Shown here: one piece after another, positions 52,791-61,616 of the stretch
Layout of the letters: every line of letters starts with the position of its first letter
How positions within the stretch are numbered: position 1 is the stretch's first letter
From: Arenibaculum pallidiluteum
GTDB taxonomy: Bacteria > Pseudomonadota > Alphaproteobacteria > Azospirillales > Azospirillaceae
DNA length: 64,000 nt
Assembly: GCF_017355985.1 (NCBI RefSeq)
Contig: NZ_JAFIQU010000005.1
Coordinates: 62,001-126,000, forward strand
Reading direction: 5' to 3'
Translations under genes and position numbers: made by a program
Notes under the pieces: generated by a model
Databases searched by the model: none
What the model was told of the DNA's origin: nothing
The model's input: the letters and a program-made list of their open reading frames with translations, nothing else

Positions 52791-54256
52791 GGCATGGCCT
52801 CGACGGTGCGGCGGGCGCCCTGGGCGAAGAGGCGGCCGAGGGCCGCGGTGACGGGCTCGGCGAAGGCGGGGCTGCGCGGCAGGTCGTCGCCGAAGACCTC
52901 GCGCAGGGCGAGATAGCCACGCACCAGGGCTGCGGGATCCGTGCCGGCCTCCGCCGCGATGGCGGCGAGGCGCGGGGCCATGGGATCGCGCACGTCGATG
53001 GCCTCGCCGCGCTCGTCACGGCCGGTCACGTAGCGCATCCAGGCGGCGACGCCCAGGGCCAGACGGTCGATCGGCTGGTTCGCCGCCAGCCGCTCGCGGA
53101 TCGTGCCCAGAAGGCGCTGCGGCAGCTTCTGCGTGCCGTCCATCGCGATCTGCCAGGTCCGGTGCTTGAGCGCGGGATTGCGGAAGCGCTCGATCAGCGC
53201 CGCCTTGTAGCGGCCGAGATCGGCGCCCGGCGGCACGTGGAGCGTCGGCGTGACCTCCTGGTCCATCAGGCCGCGGATCAGGCGGGCATAGGCGGGGTCG
53301 GCCATGGTGTCGGAGACGGTGGCGTGCCCTCCGAGATAGCCGAGATAGGCGATGCAGGAATGGCTGCCGTTGAGCAGCCGGAGCTTCATGTGCTCGTAGG
53401 GTCGGACGTCCTTCACCAGCTCCGCCCCGACCTCCTCCCAGGCCGGGCGCCCGGCCGAGAAGCGGTCCTCGATCACCCACTGGGTGAAGGGCTCGGTCAT
53501 CACCGGCCAGGCGTCCTCCAGGCCGAGGCCGCGCGCCACGCTTGCCCGGTCCTCGTCGATGGTCGCGGGGACGATGCGGTCGACCATGCTGCTGGGGCAG
53601 GCGACGTTGTCCTCGAACCAGCGGCCGAAGGCGGGGTCCCGCAGCTCGGCGAAGCGGCGCAGGATCCGCGCCGCGGTCTCGCCGTTGTTCGGGAGGTTGT
53701 CGCAGGACAGGACGGTGAAGGGGGCGAGGCCCTCGCGCCGGCGCCGGTCCAGCGCCTCGATCAGGAAGCCGGGGGCCGTCTGCGGACGGTGCGGCTCCGC
53801 CAGGTCGTGCCGGATGCCGGGATGGTCCTCGTCCAGCGCGCCCGTGGCGGGATCGTGGCAGTAGCCCTTCTCGGTGACGGTCAGGCTGGCGATGCGCACC
53901 TCGGGCCGGGATAGGCGCACGAGCACCGCCTCAGGATCCTCGGGAGCCACGAGCAACTCGGTCACGGAGCCGACGACGCGCAGCCGCTCGCCGGCGGCGT
54001 CGCGGACGGCGACCGTGTAGAGGCCGCCCTGGGGCTCGAGCGCGTCGCGCGTATCCGGGCTGCGCAGGCTGACGCCCGATATGCCCCAGGCGCCCGGCTG
54101 GGCCGCCATGGCGTCCTCGGTATAGACGGCCTGGTGGGCCCGGTGGAAGGCGCCGATGCCGAGATGCACGATCCCGGTCCCCAGCGACGCACGGTCGTAC
54201 CGGGGGCGGGCGACGTCCGCGGGCAGGGACCCGAGGCGGTCGGGATGGAGTCTCAT
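52787..54256 (-). CDS. uxuB: Fructuronate reductase-like (mannitol dehydrogenase family)
   Basis: 489 residues. N-terminal Rossmann domain IVHLGIGAFHRAHQAVY, SLTVTEKGYC, SCDNLPNNG and catalytic-domain signature Lys-X5-Asn-X2-His in MKLRLLNGSHS; then HRTWQIAMDGTQKLPQRLL. These match E. coli UxuB (fructuronate to mannonate) better than UxaB as I recall them. Operon has altronate but no mannonate dehydratase, so it may act on tagaturonate, or mannonate dehydratase is elsewhere. Thirteen bases after the TRAP permease stop. Confidence 0.85.
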   Translation of the reverse strand: MRLHPDRLGSLPADVARPRYDRASLGTGIVHLGIGAFHRAHQAVYTEDAMAAQPGAWGISGVSLRSPDTRDALEPQGGLYTVAVRDAAGERLRVVGSVTELLVAPEDPEAVLVRLSRPEVRIASLTVTEKGYCHDPATGALDEDHPGIRHDLAEPHRPQTAPGFLIEALDRRRREGLAPFTVLSCDNLPNNGETAARILRRFAELRDPAFGRWFEDNVACPSSMVDRIVPATIDEDRASVARGLGLEDAWPVMTEPFTQWVIEDRFSAGRPAWEEVGAELVKDVRPYEHMKLRLLNGSHSCIAYLGYLGGHATVSDTMADPAYARLIRGLMDQEVTPTLHVPPGADLGRYKAALIERFRNPALKHRTWQIAMDGTQKLPQRLLGTIRERLAANQPIDRLALGVAAWMRYVTGRDERGEAIDVRDPMAPRLAAIAAEAGTDPAALVRGYLALREVFGDDLPRSPAFAEPVTAALGRLFAQGARRTVEAMP

Positions 54257-54269
54257 GGTCTTCCGTTCT

Positions 54270-55553
54270 TCAGTTCAGCAGCAGTCTCGGTAGCCACAGC
54301 GAGAATGCCGGCACATAGGTGACGAGCAGCAGCGTGGCGAACAGCGCCCCGTAGAAGGGCAGGATGGAACGCATCACCTCGCCGACCGAAACGCCTCCGA
54401 TCGCGCAGCCGATGAACTGGGTCGTCCCGACCGGCGGCGTGTTGAGGCCGAGGGCGCAGTTTATCAGCATCACGATGCCGAACTGAACAGGGTCCATCCC
54501 GTACTGCATGGCGATCGGCAGGAAGATCGGCGTGCAGATCAGGATCGTGCTCGCCATGTCCATGAAGGTGCCGAGCAGGAACAGGATGATGTTGATCAGC
54601 AGGAAGATGACCCAGGGGTTGGTCGAGATGGCTGCCATCATCTCGCCCGTCAGATCGGCCACCGAGTAGAGGCCCATCAGGTACTGGAACATGGTGGAGA
54701 CGCCGATCAGCAGCAGCACGACGCCCGTGGTCTTCACGGTCTTGCCGGCGGCATGCAGGAAGGCCGGCCATGTCATGCTGCGATAGACGAACAGCGTCAG
54801 CAGCAGCGAGTAGATCACGGCGATGGAGGCCGATTCGGTGGCCGTGAAGACGCCTGAGGTGATGCCCGCCAGGATGATGACGACGATCAGCAGGCCGGGC
54901 GCCGCCGCCGCCAGGGTGCGCCAGACGATCGCCCAGCCCGGGAAGGACAGGGCGGGGTAGCCGCGGCGCACCGCGACGATGTAGGCCGCCGCCAGGTTCG
55001 AGATCATCAGGATCAGCGCGGGCACCAGCCCCGCCGCGATCAGCGCGCCGATGGACGCCTTTCCGCCGGCCGCAAGGGCATAGATGATCATGTTGTGGCT
55101 GGTCGGCATCAGCGCGCCGACCAGGGCGGCATGGGTCGTCACGTTGACGGCGTAGTCCGCGTGGTAGCCCTCGCGCTTCATCATGGGGATCATCACGGCG
55201 CCCATGGCCGAGACGTCGGCCACTGGCGAGCCGGCGACGCCCCCGAACAGCGTGCAGGCGACGACGTTGGACATGCCGAGGCCGCCGCGGATGTGCCCGA
55301 CCATGCTGCGCGCGGCCGCCACGATCCGGTCGGCGACGCCGCCGTGGAGCATCAGCTCGCCGCTGAAGATGAAGAACGGGATCGCCAGGAACGAGAAGAT
55401 GTTCATGCCCGACATCATCTGCTGGAAGATGACGGCGACGGGCAGGCCCTCGTAGAGGATCGTGCACAAGGCCGAGAGGCCGATGGCGAAGGCGACGGGT
55501 ACGCCCAGGATGAGGAAGCCGAAGAAGCTCACCGAAAGGATGATCAGTTCCAT
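54270..55553 (-). CDS. TRAP transporter large permease (DctM type)
   Basis: 427 residues from ATG 55553, with twelve or so helices. GVPVAFAIGLSALCTILYEGLP, FFIFSGELMLHGGVADRIV, GGVAGSPVADVSAMGAVMIPMM and the C-terminal NTPPVGTTQFIGCAIGG are typical DctM. It carries out sodium- or proton-driven uptake with the binding protein upstream. Start overlaps the DctQ stop by ten bases. Confidence 0.92.
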   Translation of the reverse strand: MELIILSVSFFGFLILGVPVAFAIGLSALCTILYEGLPVAVIFQQMMSGMNIFSFLAIPFFIFSGELMLHGGVADRIVAAARSMVGHIRGGLGMSNVVACTLFGGVAGSPVADVSAMGAVMIPMMKREGYHADYAVNVTTHAALVGALMPTSHNMIIYALAAGGKASIGALIAAGLVPALILMISNLAAAYIVAVRRGYPALSFPGWAIVWRTLAAAAPGLLIVVIILAGITSGVFTATESASIAVIYSLLLTLFVYRSMTWPAFLHAAGKTVKTTGVVLLLIGVSTMFQYLMGLYSVADLTGEMMAAISTNPWVIFLLINIILFLLGTFMDMASTILICTPIFLPIAMQYGMDPVQFGIVMLINCALGLNTPPVGTTQFIGCAIGGVSVGEVMRSILPFYGALFATLLLVTYVPAFSLWLPRLLLN

Positions 55554-56086
55554 GACGGCGCGACCTCCTCGCCGCGGAGCAGCGCGATGACGTGCTCGAT
55601 CGAGAACAGGACGATGAGCACCCCGGACAGGACGAGCGGCACGTAACGCACGGCTTCCGAGACGTGAAGGTTCGGCAGCATGTACGAGGCGACCGAGGTG
55701 CCGAGCAGCCAGCCGTTGTAGGCCATGCAGGCTCCGAAGGTCCCAACCAGGGCGTAGATCAGGATCTCGATCTTGCTGCGCACCCTGTCGGGCAGAAGGA
55801 CGAGCAGCGAGTCGAGGCCGATATGCCCGGCGTCGCGTACGCCGACGGCGGCCCCGATCAGCGTCACGTAGAGCACCAGGACCAGGGCCAGGCTCTCGGC
55901 CCAGGTCGGCGAGCTGTTCAGCACGTAGCGGCCGAAGACCTGATAGAAGACCACCGCCACGATGGCGACCAGCCCCGCGACGGCGATCCACATTCCCGTC
56001 CGCGCGATGGCCGCGTTCATCCGCGTCAACCATCCGGAGGCCTGCGGGTGCGCCACCGCCGCGACCCGGTTCATTTCGATATCCAT
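55544..56086 (-). CDS. TRAP transporter small permease (DctQ type)
   Basis: 180 residues from ATG 56086; the long frame above overlaps the binding protein and is not real. Four helices: WIAVAGLVAIVAVVFYQVFGRYVL with the W-X-F/ GRYV pattern, WAESLALVLVLYVTLIGAAVG, IEILIYALVGTFGACMAYN, YVPLVLSGVLIVLFSIEHV. Structural partner of DctM. Confidence 0.88.
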   Translation of the reverse strand: MDIEMNRVAAVAHPQASGWLTRMNAAIARTGMWIAVAGLVAIVAVVFYQVFGRYVLNSSPTWAESLALVLVLYVTLIGAAVGVRDAGHIGLDSLLVLLPDRVRSKIEILIYALVGTFGACMAYNGWLLGTSVASYMLPNLHVSEAVRYVPLVLSGVLIVLFSIEHVIALLRGEEVAPSWN

Positions 56087-56107
56087 TGCCGTGCCCTCTG
56101 CGCGGAT

Positions 56108-56140
56108 GCGGCGCCGCCCCCCCGAAGGGAACGGCGCCGC
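56108..56140 (-). terminator. Hairpin after the TRAP binding protein gene
   Basis: GCGGCGCCG (56108-56116) pairs with CGGCGCCGC (56132-56140), loop 15 bases. It falls in the 62-base gap between binding protein and DctQ, as often seen where the binding protein must be made in excess. Confidence 0.5.
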
Positions 56141-56148
56141 TGTCAGGC

Positions 56149-57138
56149 TTACTTCGTGTCCTGGATGCGCTTGACCAGGGAGCTCAGCTTCGCGTCGGCT
56201 GCGAACTTGTCGTAGACCGGCTTCATCGCGTCGATGAACTCCTGCTTGTTCCCGACTTCGGAGATCTGGGCGCCGCCCTTCTCGACGACCTCGCGGGACT
56301 TCTGCTCGCGCTCGTCCCACAGCTTGCGCATGTAGGGGACGGACTCCTTGGCGGCCTTGCGGATCTCCGCCTGGTCCTCCTTGGGCAGGCGATCCCAGGC
56401 GACCTTGGAGAAGACGAGGACCTCGGGCGCCATGGAATGCTCGGTCTTCGAGTAGTACTTGGCAGCCTCGAAGTGGCGCGAGGACTCGTAGGACGGGTAG
56501 TTGTTCTCGGCCGCGTCGACGATCCCGGTCTTCAGTGCGGTGTAGACCTCGCCGAAGGGCATCGGCGTGGGGTTCGCGCCGAGCGCCTGGACCATCGAGA
56601 CGAACATGTCGGACTGCTGGACGCGGATCTTGGCGCCCTTCAGGTCGGCCAGCGTCTTGATCGGCTTGTTCACGGTGTACATGGACCGTGCGCCGCTGTC
56701 GTAGAAGGCGAGGCCGACCAGGCCCTGGCTTTCCATGGCCGCCAGGATCTCGTCGCCGACCGGGCCGTCGAGCACCGCACGCATGTGCTCGGTCGAGCGG
56801 AAGATGAAGGGAAGCGCCGTCACGAGCGTCTCGGGCACCACATTGTTCAGCGGAGCCACGTTGATGCGCATCATGTCGAGCGCGCCGATCTTGAGCTGCT
56901 CGATCGTATCCTTCTCGTTTCCGAGCGCGCCGTTCGGGAAGACACGGACGCCGAGACGGCCGTTGGTCCGCTCCTTCAGCAGCTTGTCGACGTAGCGCAC
57001 CGCCTCGACGGTCGGGTAGTCCGTCGGGTGGATGTCTGCGGAGCGGAAGTCGCGGGCCGCAACCGGGGTCGCCAGCAGGGCGCCCGCGGCGCATGCGGCG
57101 AGCGCCAGGGCGCGGATCGATCTGAACGTGAAGCTCAT
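56149..57138 (-). CDS. TRAP transporter substrate-binding protein (DctP family)
   Basis: 329 residues. Signal peptide ALALAACAAGALLATPVAA ends before RDFRSAD. Family core: GALGNEKDTIEQLKIGALDM, LKGAKIRVQQSDMFVSMVQALGANPTPMPFGEVYTALKTGIVDAAENN, with the ligand Arg in KIRVQ. In this operon, ligand should be a hexuronate or unsaturated uronate. Preceded by a 118-base gap after uxaC with no gene. Confidence 0.92.
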   Translation of the reverse strand: MSFTFRSIRALALAACAAGALLATPVAARDFRSADIHPTDYPTVEAVRYVDKLLKERTNGRLGVRVFPNGALGNEKDTIEQLKIGALDMMRINVAPLNNVVPETLVTALPFIFRSTEHMRAVLDGPVGDEILAAMESQGLVGLAFYDSGARSMYTVNKPIKTLADLKGAKIRVQQSDMFVSMVQALGANPTPMPFGEVYTALKTGIVDAAENNYPSYESSRHFEAAKYYSKTEHSMAPEVLVFSKVAWDRLPKEDQAEIRKAAKESVPYMRKLWDEREQKSREVVEKGGAQISEVGNKQEFIDAMKPVYDKFAADAKLSSLVKRIQDTK

Positions 57139-57256
57139 GGTGTCTCCTCCAAGTGATCCGTGTCGTTATGTCAGTTTCGTTTCGCTCTCGATCCGGCGCG
57201 GTCGCTTGCGATGCTCCGGTCCAGTCCTGCTCCTCGTGCGGCGGGGTAGGCCGTCC

Positions 57257-58657
57257 TCAGAGCTTGTAGGCGCGCTTTGCGAGGCGGTAGGCGAGATCCA
57301 CCGCCAGCTCGCGCGCCTCGTCCTCGTCCAGCCGGTGCTCTGCGACCAGCCGGGCGAGATAGGCGCAGTCGACCCGCCGGGCCACGTCGTGGCGCGCCGG
57401 GATCGAGCAGAAGGCACGGGTGTCGTCGTTGAAGCCGACCGTGTTGTAGAAGCCGGCGGTCTCCGTGACGGTCTCCCGGTAGCGCATCATCCCCTCGGGG
57501 CTGTCGAAGAACCACCAGGCCGGACCCAGCCGCAGGGCGGGGTAGTGGCCGGCGAGCGGGGCGAGCTCGCGGGCGTAGGTGCTCTCGTCCAGGGTGAAGA
57601 GGATGATGGTGAGGTCGCGCTCGTTCCCGAAGCGGTCCAGCAGCGGCTTGAGCGCGCGGACATAGTCCGTGCGGGTCGGGATGTCGGCGCCCTTGTCCCG
57701 GCCGAACGCTTCGAAGAGGCGTCCGTTGTGGTTCCGGAACGAGCCCGGATGGATCTGCATCACGAGCCCGTCATCGAGGCTCATGCGCGCCATCTCGGTC
57801 AGCATCTGGCCGCGGAAGAGCTCGGCCTCGTCGGGCGTCAGCGCGCCGCGCAACGCCTTATCGAAGAGCCGGGCCGCCTCGTCCCGGGACAGGTCGGCCG
57901 TGGCGGCCGTCGGATGCCCGTGGTCGGTCGAGGTGGCGCCGAATTCCCGGAAATAGGCCCGGCGCGCGGCGAGCGCCGACAGATAGCCCTGCCAGGTCGC
58001 GGTGTTCTCGCGGGTCAGCGCACCCAGCGCCTCGACATTCGCGGCGAAACCCTCGAAATCCGGGTCGACGACGGGGTCGGGACGGAAGGCCGTCACGACG
58101 CCCCCCTTCCAGCCGCTCTCGCGGATCGCGCGGTGATGATCCAGCGGATCGAGGGGTGATTCGGTCGTCGCGATGACCTCGATCCGGAAGCGCTCGAACA
58201 GGGCGCGCGGCCGGAACTCCGGTGTCTTGAGGGCGGCGTCGATGCGGTCGTAGATCACGTCCGCGGTGTCCGCCGACAGGCGCTCGGTGACGCCGAACAC
58301 CGTCTCGAATGCATGGTCCAGCCACATCCGCGTCGGCGTGCCGCGGAATAGGTGCCAGTGTTCGGCGAAGGTCCGCCAGATCCGCCGGGGATCGCGCTCG
58401 ACCGTGCCGGCGTCACGCCGCGCGATGCCCAGGCTCTCCAGCGTCACGCCCTGGCTGTAGAGCATGCGGAAGATGTAGTGGTCGGGCACCACGAACAGAG
58501 TCGCGGGGTCCGGGAACGGCGCGTTGCCCGCGAACCATGCCGGATCGGTATGGCCGTGTGGGCTCACGATCGGGAGGTCGCGCACCTCGGCGTAGAGCCG
58601 GCGGGCGATCGCCCGCTGGGTCGCGTCGCTCGGGAAGAGCCTGTCCTCGTGCAGCAT
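57257..58657 (-). CDS. uxaC: Glucuronate (uronate) isomerase
   Basis: 466 residues from ATG 58657 with GAGGAC before it. IVSPHGHTDPAWFA near the N-terminus has the metal-binding His pair; IHPGSFRNHN, LSRDEA, DESTYARELAPLAGHYPALRLGPAWWF and GFNDDTRAFCSIPARHD are strong UxaC signatures. Isomerises glucuronate to fructuronate and galacturonate to tagaturonate. Thirty-four bases follow kdgF. Confidence 0.93.
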   Translation of the reverse strand: MLHEDRLFPSDATQRAIARRLYAEVRDLPIVSPHGHTDPAWFAGNAPFPDPATLFVVPDHYIFRMLYSQGVTLESLGIARRDAGTVERDPRRIWRTFAEHWHLFRGTPTRMWLDHAFETVFGVTERLSADTADVIYDRIDAALKTPEFRPRALFERFRIEVIATTESPLDPLDHHRAIRESGWKGGVVTAFRPDPVVDPDFEGFAANVEALGALTRENTATWQGYLSALAARRAYFREFGATSTDHGHPTAATADLSRDEAARLFDKALRGALTPDEAELFRGQMLTEMARMSLDDGLVMQIHPGSFRNHNGRLFEAFGRDKGADIPTRTDYVRALKPLLDRFGNERDLTIILFTLDESTYARELAPLAGHYPALRLGPAWWFFDSPEGMMRYRETVTETAGFYNTVGFNDDTRAFCSIPARHDVARRVDCAYLARLVAEHRLDEDEARELAVDLAYRLAKRAYKL

Positions 58658-58691
58658 GTCTTGTCCTCGGTTCTGCGGCCGGCTCGGGGCG

Positions 58692-59045
58692 TCAGCCCAG
58701 GAAGTCCTCGCGGGGTGGGGTGAAGATGTCCAGCAGCACACCGGCCTCGATCGCGACGACACCGTGCACCACGTTCGACTTCACGATGTAGCCGTCGCCC
58801 TTGCCCATGCGCTCGGTCCGCCCGTCGATGGTGACGTCGAAGACGCCGCTCTCGATGATGGCGCTCTGGCTGTGGGGATGGCTATGCAGCGGGCCGACCG
58901 CGCCCTTTTCGAAGGCGACGCGGGTCATCATCATGGCGTCGCTGTAGCCCAGGATCTTGCGCCGGACGCCTGCGCCGAGATCTTCCCACTCGGCCTTGCT
59001 GTCCCTGACGAAGGAATCGGTGCGCGGGTCGGCGGTCACGGACAT
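58692..59045 (-). CDS. kdgF: KdgF-like cupin, unsaturated uronate ring opening
   Basis: 117 residues of small cupin. GPLHSHPHSQSAIIESGVFDV and HGVVAIEAGVLLDIFTPPREDFL match KdgF: His residues bind metal and Asp/Phe at the end shape the site. KdgF turns 4,5-unsaturated galacturonate into linear 5-keto-4-deoxyuronate, substrate of KduI. Located 12 bases after kduD. Confidence 0.9.
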   Translation of the reverse strand: MSVTADPRTDSFVRDSKAEWEDLGAGVRRKILGYSDAMMMTRVAFEKGAVGPLHSHPHSQSAIIESGVFDVTIDGRTERMGKGDGYIVKSNVVHGVVAIEAGVLLDIFTPPREDFLG

Positions 59046-59057
59046 TCTCGTTCTCCT

Positions 59058-59837
59058 CTAACGGGCGAGCCAGCCGCCGTCGACCGGCAGCACAACGCCA
59101 TGAACATAGTCTGACGCGGCGGAAGCCAGGAACACCGCGGCCCCGCCGAGATCGGAGGGCTGGCCCCAGCGCCCGGCGGGAATGCGGCCCAGGATCTCGG
59201 CACTGCGCTTGGGATCGTCGCGCAGTGCCTCGGTGTTGTTGGTCGCGAAATAGCCCGGTGCGATCGCGTTGACGTTGATGCCCTTCTGCGCCCATTCACA
59301 GGCGAGAAGGCGCGTGATCCCCGCGATGCCGCTCTTGCTGGCCGTATAGGCCGGGACGCGGATGCCGCCCTGGAAGGACAGCATGGAGGCGATGTTGATG
59401 ATCTTGCCGCCGCGGCCCGAAGCGACGAACCGCCGCGCGGCCGCCTGCGCCAGGAAGAAGGCCGACTTCAGGTTGACGTCCATTACGGCGTCCCAGTCGG
59501 CCTCGGTGTAGTCGAGGGAATCGGCACGCCGGATGATCCCGGCGTTGTTGACGAGCACGTCCACCGAGCCGCGCCAGGCCTGAGCCGCCTCGACGATGCG
59601 CTCGACGGGCTCGATGGTCGACAGGTCGGCCTGGATCGCGAGGAACGGGCTGCCCGTGCGCTCGACCAGCGCGGCGGTCTCGTCCAGCGACGAGCGTGCG
59701 ATGCCCGCCACTGCCGAGCCGGCCTCGGCGAGCGCCACCGCGATCGCCTGCCCGAGGCCGGTGTTCGCCCCCGTCACGATGGCGGTCAGCCCGCCGAGGT
59801 CGAAGGGGTTCCTCCCCGATGCAGCAGTGGCGCTCAC
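59058..59837 (-). CDS. kduD: 2-dehydro-3-deoxy-D-gluconate 5-dehydrogenase
   Basis: 259 residues. SDR motif TGANTGLGQA at 22-31, NNAGIIRR, Ser-Tyr-Lys in ASMLSFQGGIRVPAYTASKSG, and the terminal VHGVVLPVDGGWLAR. NNAGIIRR and LSFQGGI are typical of KduD. It reduces 3-deoxy-D-glycero-2,5-hexodiulosonate to KDG. Overlaps kduI by ATGA. Confidence 0.92.
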   Translation of the reverse strand: MSATAASGRNPFDLGGLTAIVTGANTGLGQAIAVALAEAGSAVAGIARSSLDETAALVERTGSPFLAIQADLSTIEPVERIVEAAQAWRGSVDVLVNNAGIIRRADSLDYTEADWDAVMDVNLKSAFFLAQAAARRFVASGRGGKIINIASMLSFQGGIRVPAYTASKSGIAGITRLLACEWAQKGINVNAIAPGYFATNNTEALRDDPKRSAEILGRIPAGRWGQPSDLGGAAVFLASAASDYVHGVVLPVDGGWLAR

Positions 59838-60670
59838 CGGAGCCCGTCCATCGGCACCATGTCCATGTCCGTGAAGTCCTGGTTGTCGCCGGCCATGGCC
59901 CAGATGAAGGTGTAGTTGCTGGTGCCGACGCCGCTGTGGATCGACCAGCTCGGCGACAGCACGGCCTGCTCGTTGGCGACGAACAGGTGGCGCGTCTCCT
60001 CGGGCTCGCCCATCAGATGCACCACGCGGGCCTGCTCGGGCAGGTTGAAGTAGAAGTAGACCTCGCTGCGCCGGTCATGGGTGTGGCACGGCATGGTGTT
60101 CCACATGTTGTTCGGCTTCAGCTCGGTCAGGCCGAGGAGGAGCTGGGCCGTCGGCAGCACGTCCGGATGGATCATCTGGTAGATCGTGCGCTGATTCGAC
60201 TGGGCGGGGTCGCCCAGATGCACGGCCTTGGCCTGGGCGATCGAGATCAGCCGCGTCTCGTAGCGAGCATGGGCCGGCGTGCTGCAGAGGTAGAACTTGG
60301 CGGGCGCCTGGGCGTCGGCGCTCTCGAAGGAGACGTCCGTGCTGCCCATGGCGACGTAAAGGCAGTCGCGCGAGGCCAGCTCGAAGATCGTGCCGTCGAC
60401 CCGGACCCGGCCGGCGCCGCCGACATTGACGATGCCGAGCTCGCGCCGCTCCAGGAAGGTCTTGGTGCCGATTTCCTTGGAGGCCTCCAGCCGAAGGGCT
60501 CCCTTCACCGGCATGGCGCCGCCCACGATGAAGCGGTCGACATGGGTGTAGGTCAGGAGGATGTCGTCGGCCTCGAACAGCGCGGGCACCAGGAAGTGCC
60601 GGCGCAGGGCATCGGTATCGAAGCCGCGCACCGCGTCTGGGTGCGAGGTGTGGCGGATCTCGATCTTCAT
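59834..60670 (-). CDS. kduI: 5-dehydro-4-deoxy-D-glucuronate isomerase
   Basis: 278 residues, full KduI length. MPCHTHDRRSEVYFYFNLPEQARVVHLMGEPEETRHLFV holds the zinc His/Glu ligands; IHPDVLPTAQLLLGLTELKPNNMWNTMP precedes it. Converts the KdgF product to the diketo compound reduced by KduD. Start overlaps the gntR stop by four bases. Confidence 0.94.
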   Translation of the reverse strand: MKIEIRHTSHPDAVRGFDTDALRRHFLVPALFEADDILLTYTHVDRFIVGGAMPVKGALRLEASKEIGTKTFLERRELGIVNVGGAGRVRVDGTIFELASRDCLYVAMGSTDVSFESADAQAPAKFYLCSTPAHARYETRLISIAQAKAVHLGDPAQSNQRTIYQMIHPDVLPTAQLLLGLTELKPNNMWNTMPCHTHDRRSEVYFYFNLPEQARVVHLMGEPEETRHLFVANEQAVLSPSWSIHSGVGTSNYTFIWAMAGDNQDFTDMDMVPMDGLR

Positions 60671-61446
60671 CGTGCGTCCAGCTCCGTCGGCGCCATAGCG
60701 CCGGTGAAGTAGAAGGGATTCGCCTCCTGGGCGTCGCCAATTCGCGCGCTCAGGGAGTCGAGGTGGAAGGCGATGCTGCGCGCCGCGGTCTCAGGATCGT
60801 GATCCTCGATGGCCTGCAGAATCGCCCGGTGCTCCGCGATCACCGTCGGGATCCGGCCCGGGACGGGCAGGGTCAGCAGCCGGTAGCGGTCAACCTGGAC
60901 CTTGAGCTGCTGGCTCAGCGTCCAAAAGCCGGGATAGCCCGCCGTCTCGGCGATCATCTCGTGAAAGGCTTCGTCAGCCTCGTGGAAGGCTTCGTGGTCG
61001 TTCGCGGTGGCCGCCTCCTCCTGCAGGAGGAGGTTCGCGTGCAGCCTCTGGATCTGCCGCGGAGTCGCCCGCTGCGCGGCGTAGCGGACCGCCGCCTCCT
61101 CGAGCGCCTTGCGGATCACGATGGCCTCGGGAAGCGAATCGACCGGAATGCGCGAGACGAAGGTGCCGGACTGCGGGAAGATCTCGACCAGCCCTTCGTC
61201 GGCCAGGCGCAGAAGCGCCTCGCGCACGGGGGTCCGGCTCACGCCGAAGGTCTGGGCGATCTCCTTCTCGGAGATCGCCTCGCCAGGCTTCATGCGCAGC
61301 GACGCGATCCCGCGCCGCAGCTCGCGGTAGATGATCGAGGCGGCGGTGTCCGAGCGCTTGCCTCCGCGGTGCGCGGGGGCGGCAGGTACGGAGGCCGACC
61401 GCGGTCCGCCGTCGCGGAAATCTCGTCTGGCGCCTTCGGGTTTCAT
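60667..61446 (-). CDS. GntR-family (FadR/FCD) regulator of the uronate operon
   Basis: 259 residues; the first 30 are disordered. Winged HTH at about 37-101: LRRGIASLRMKPGEAISEKEIAQTFGVSRTPVREALLRLADEGLVEIFPQSGTFV split by family pattern. FCD effector domain follows (EEAAVRYAAQ, HEADEAFHEMIAETAGYP, EHRAILQAIEDHDPETAA) with Asp/His ligands for a metal and uronate-like effector. First gene of the operon, so likely autoregulated repressor relieved by KDG or a uronate. Confidence 0.9.
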   Translation of the reverse strand: MKPEGARRDFRDGGPRSASVPAAPAHRGGKRSDTAASIIYRELRRGIASLRMKPGEAISEKEIAQTFGVSRTPVREALLRLADEGLVEIFPQSGTFVSRIPVDSLPEAIVIRKALEEAAVRYAAQRATPRQIQRLHANLLLQEEAATANDHEAFHEADEAFHEMIAETAGYPGFWTLSQQLKVQVDRYRLLTLPVPGRIPTVIAEHRAILQAIEDHDPETAARSIAFHLDSLSARIGDAQEANPFYFTGAMAPTELDAR

Positions 61447-61474
61447 CTGCGAGCCTGTGCCGGTGCCGCCCGGT

Positions 61475-61525
61475 TCGGGCTCGCGGAGATATACTAATAT
61501 ATCAGTTTTCGCGGCAAGCGGATTG
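61475..61525 (-). promoter_or_regulatory. Uronate operon promoter region with palindromic operator
   Basis: GATATA-CTAA-TATATC at 61488-61503 is a perfect six-base inverted repeat with four-base centre. On the minus strand it falls over a possible -10 (TATATC), with TTGCCG eighteen bases before it as -35. The operator begins 42 bases upstream of the gntR start, well placed for GntR repression. Exceptional AT content against a GC-rich background. Confidence 0.55.
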
Positions 61526-61616
61526 TTCGCCCCGCAGATAAGCCGCTCGACCTACCTCCGCCGGCCAGGTGCGGCCTGGCCGGCGGGGCGTCGCGATCCG
61601 GATCCCGCGCGGACCG

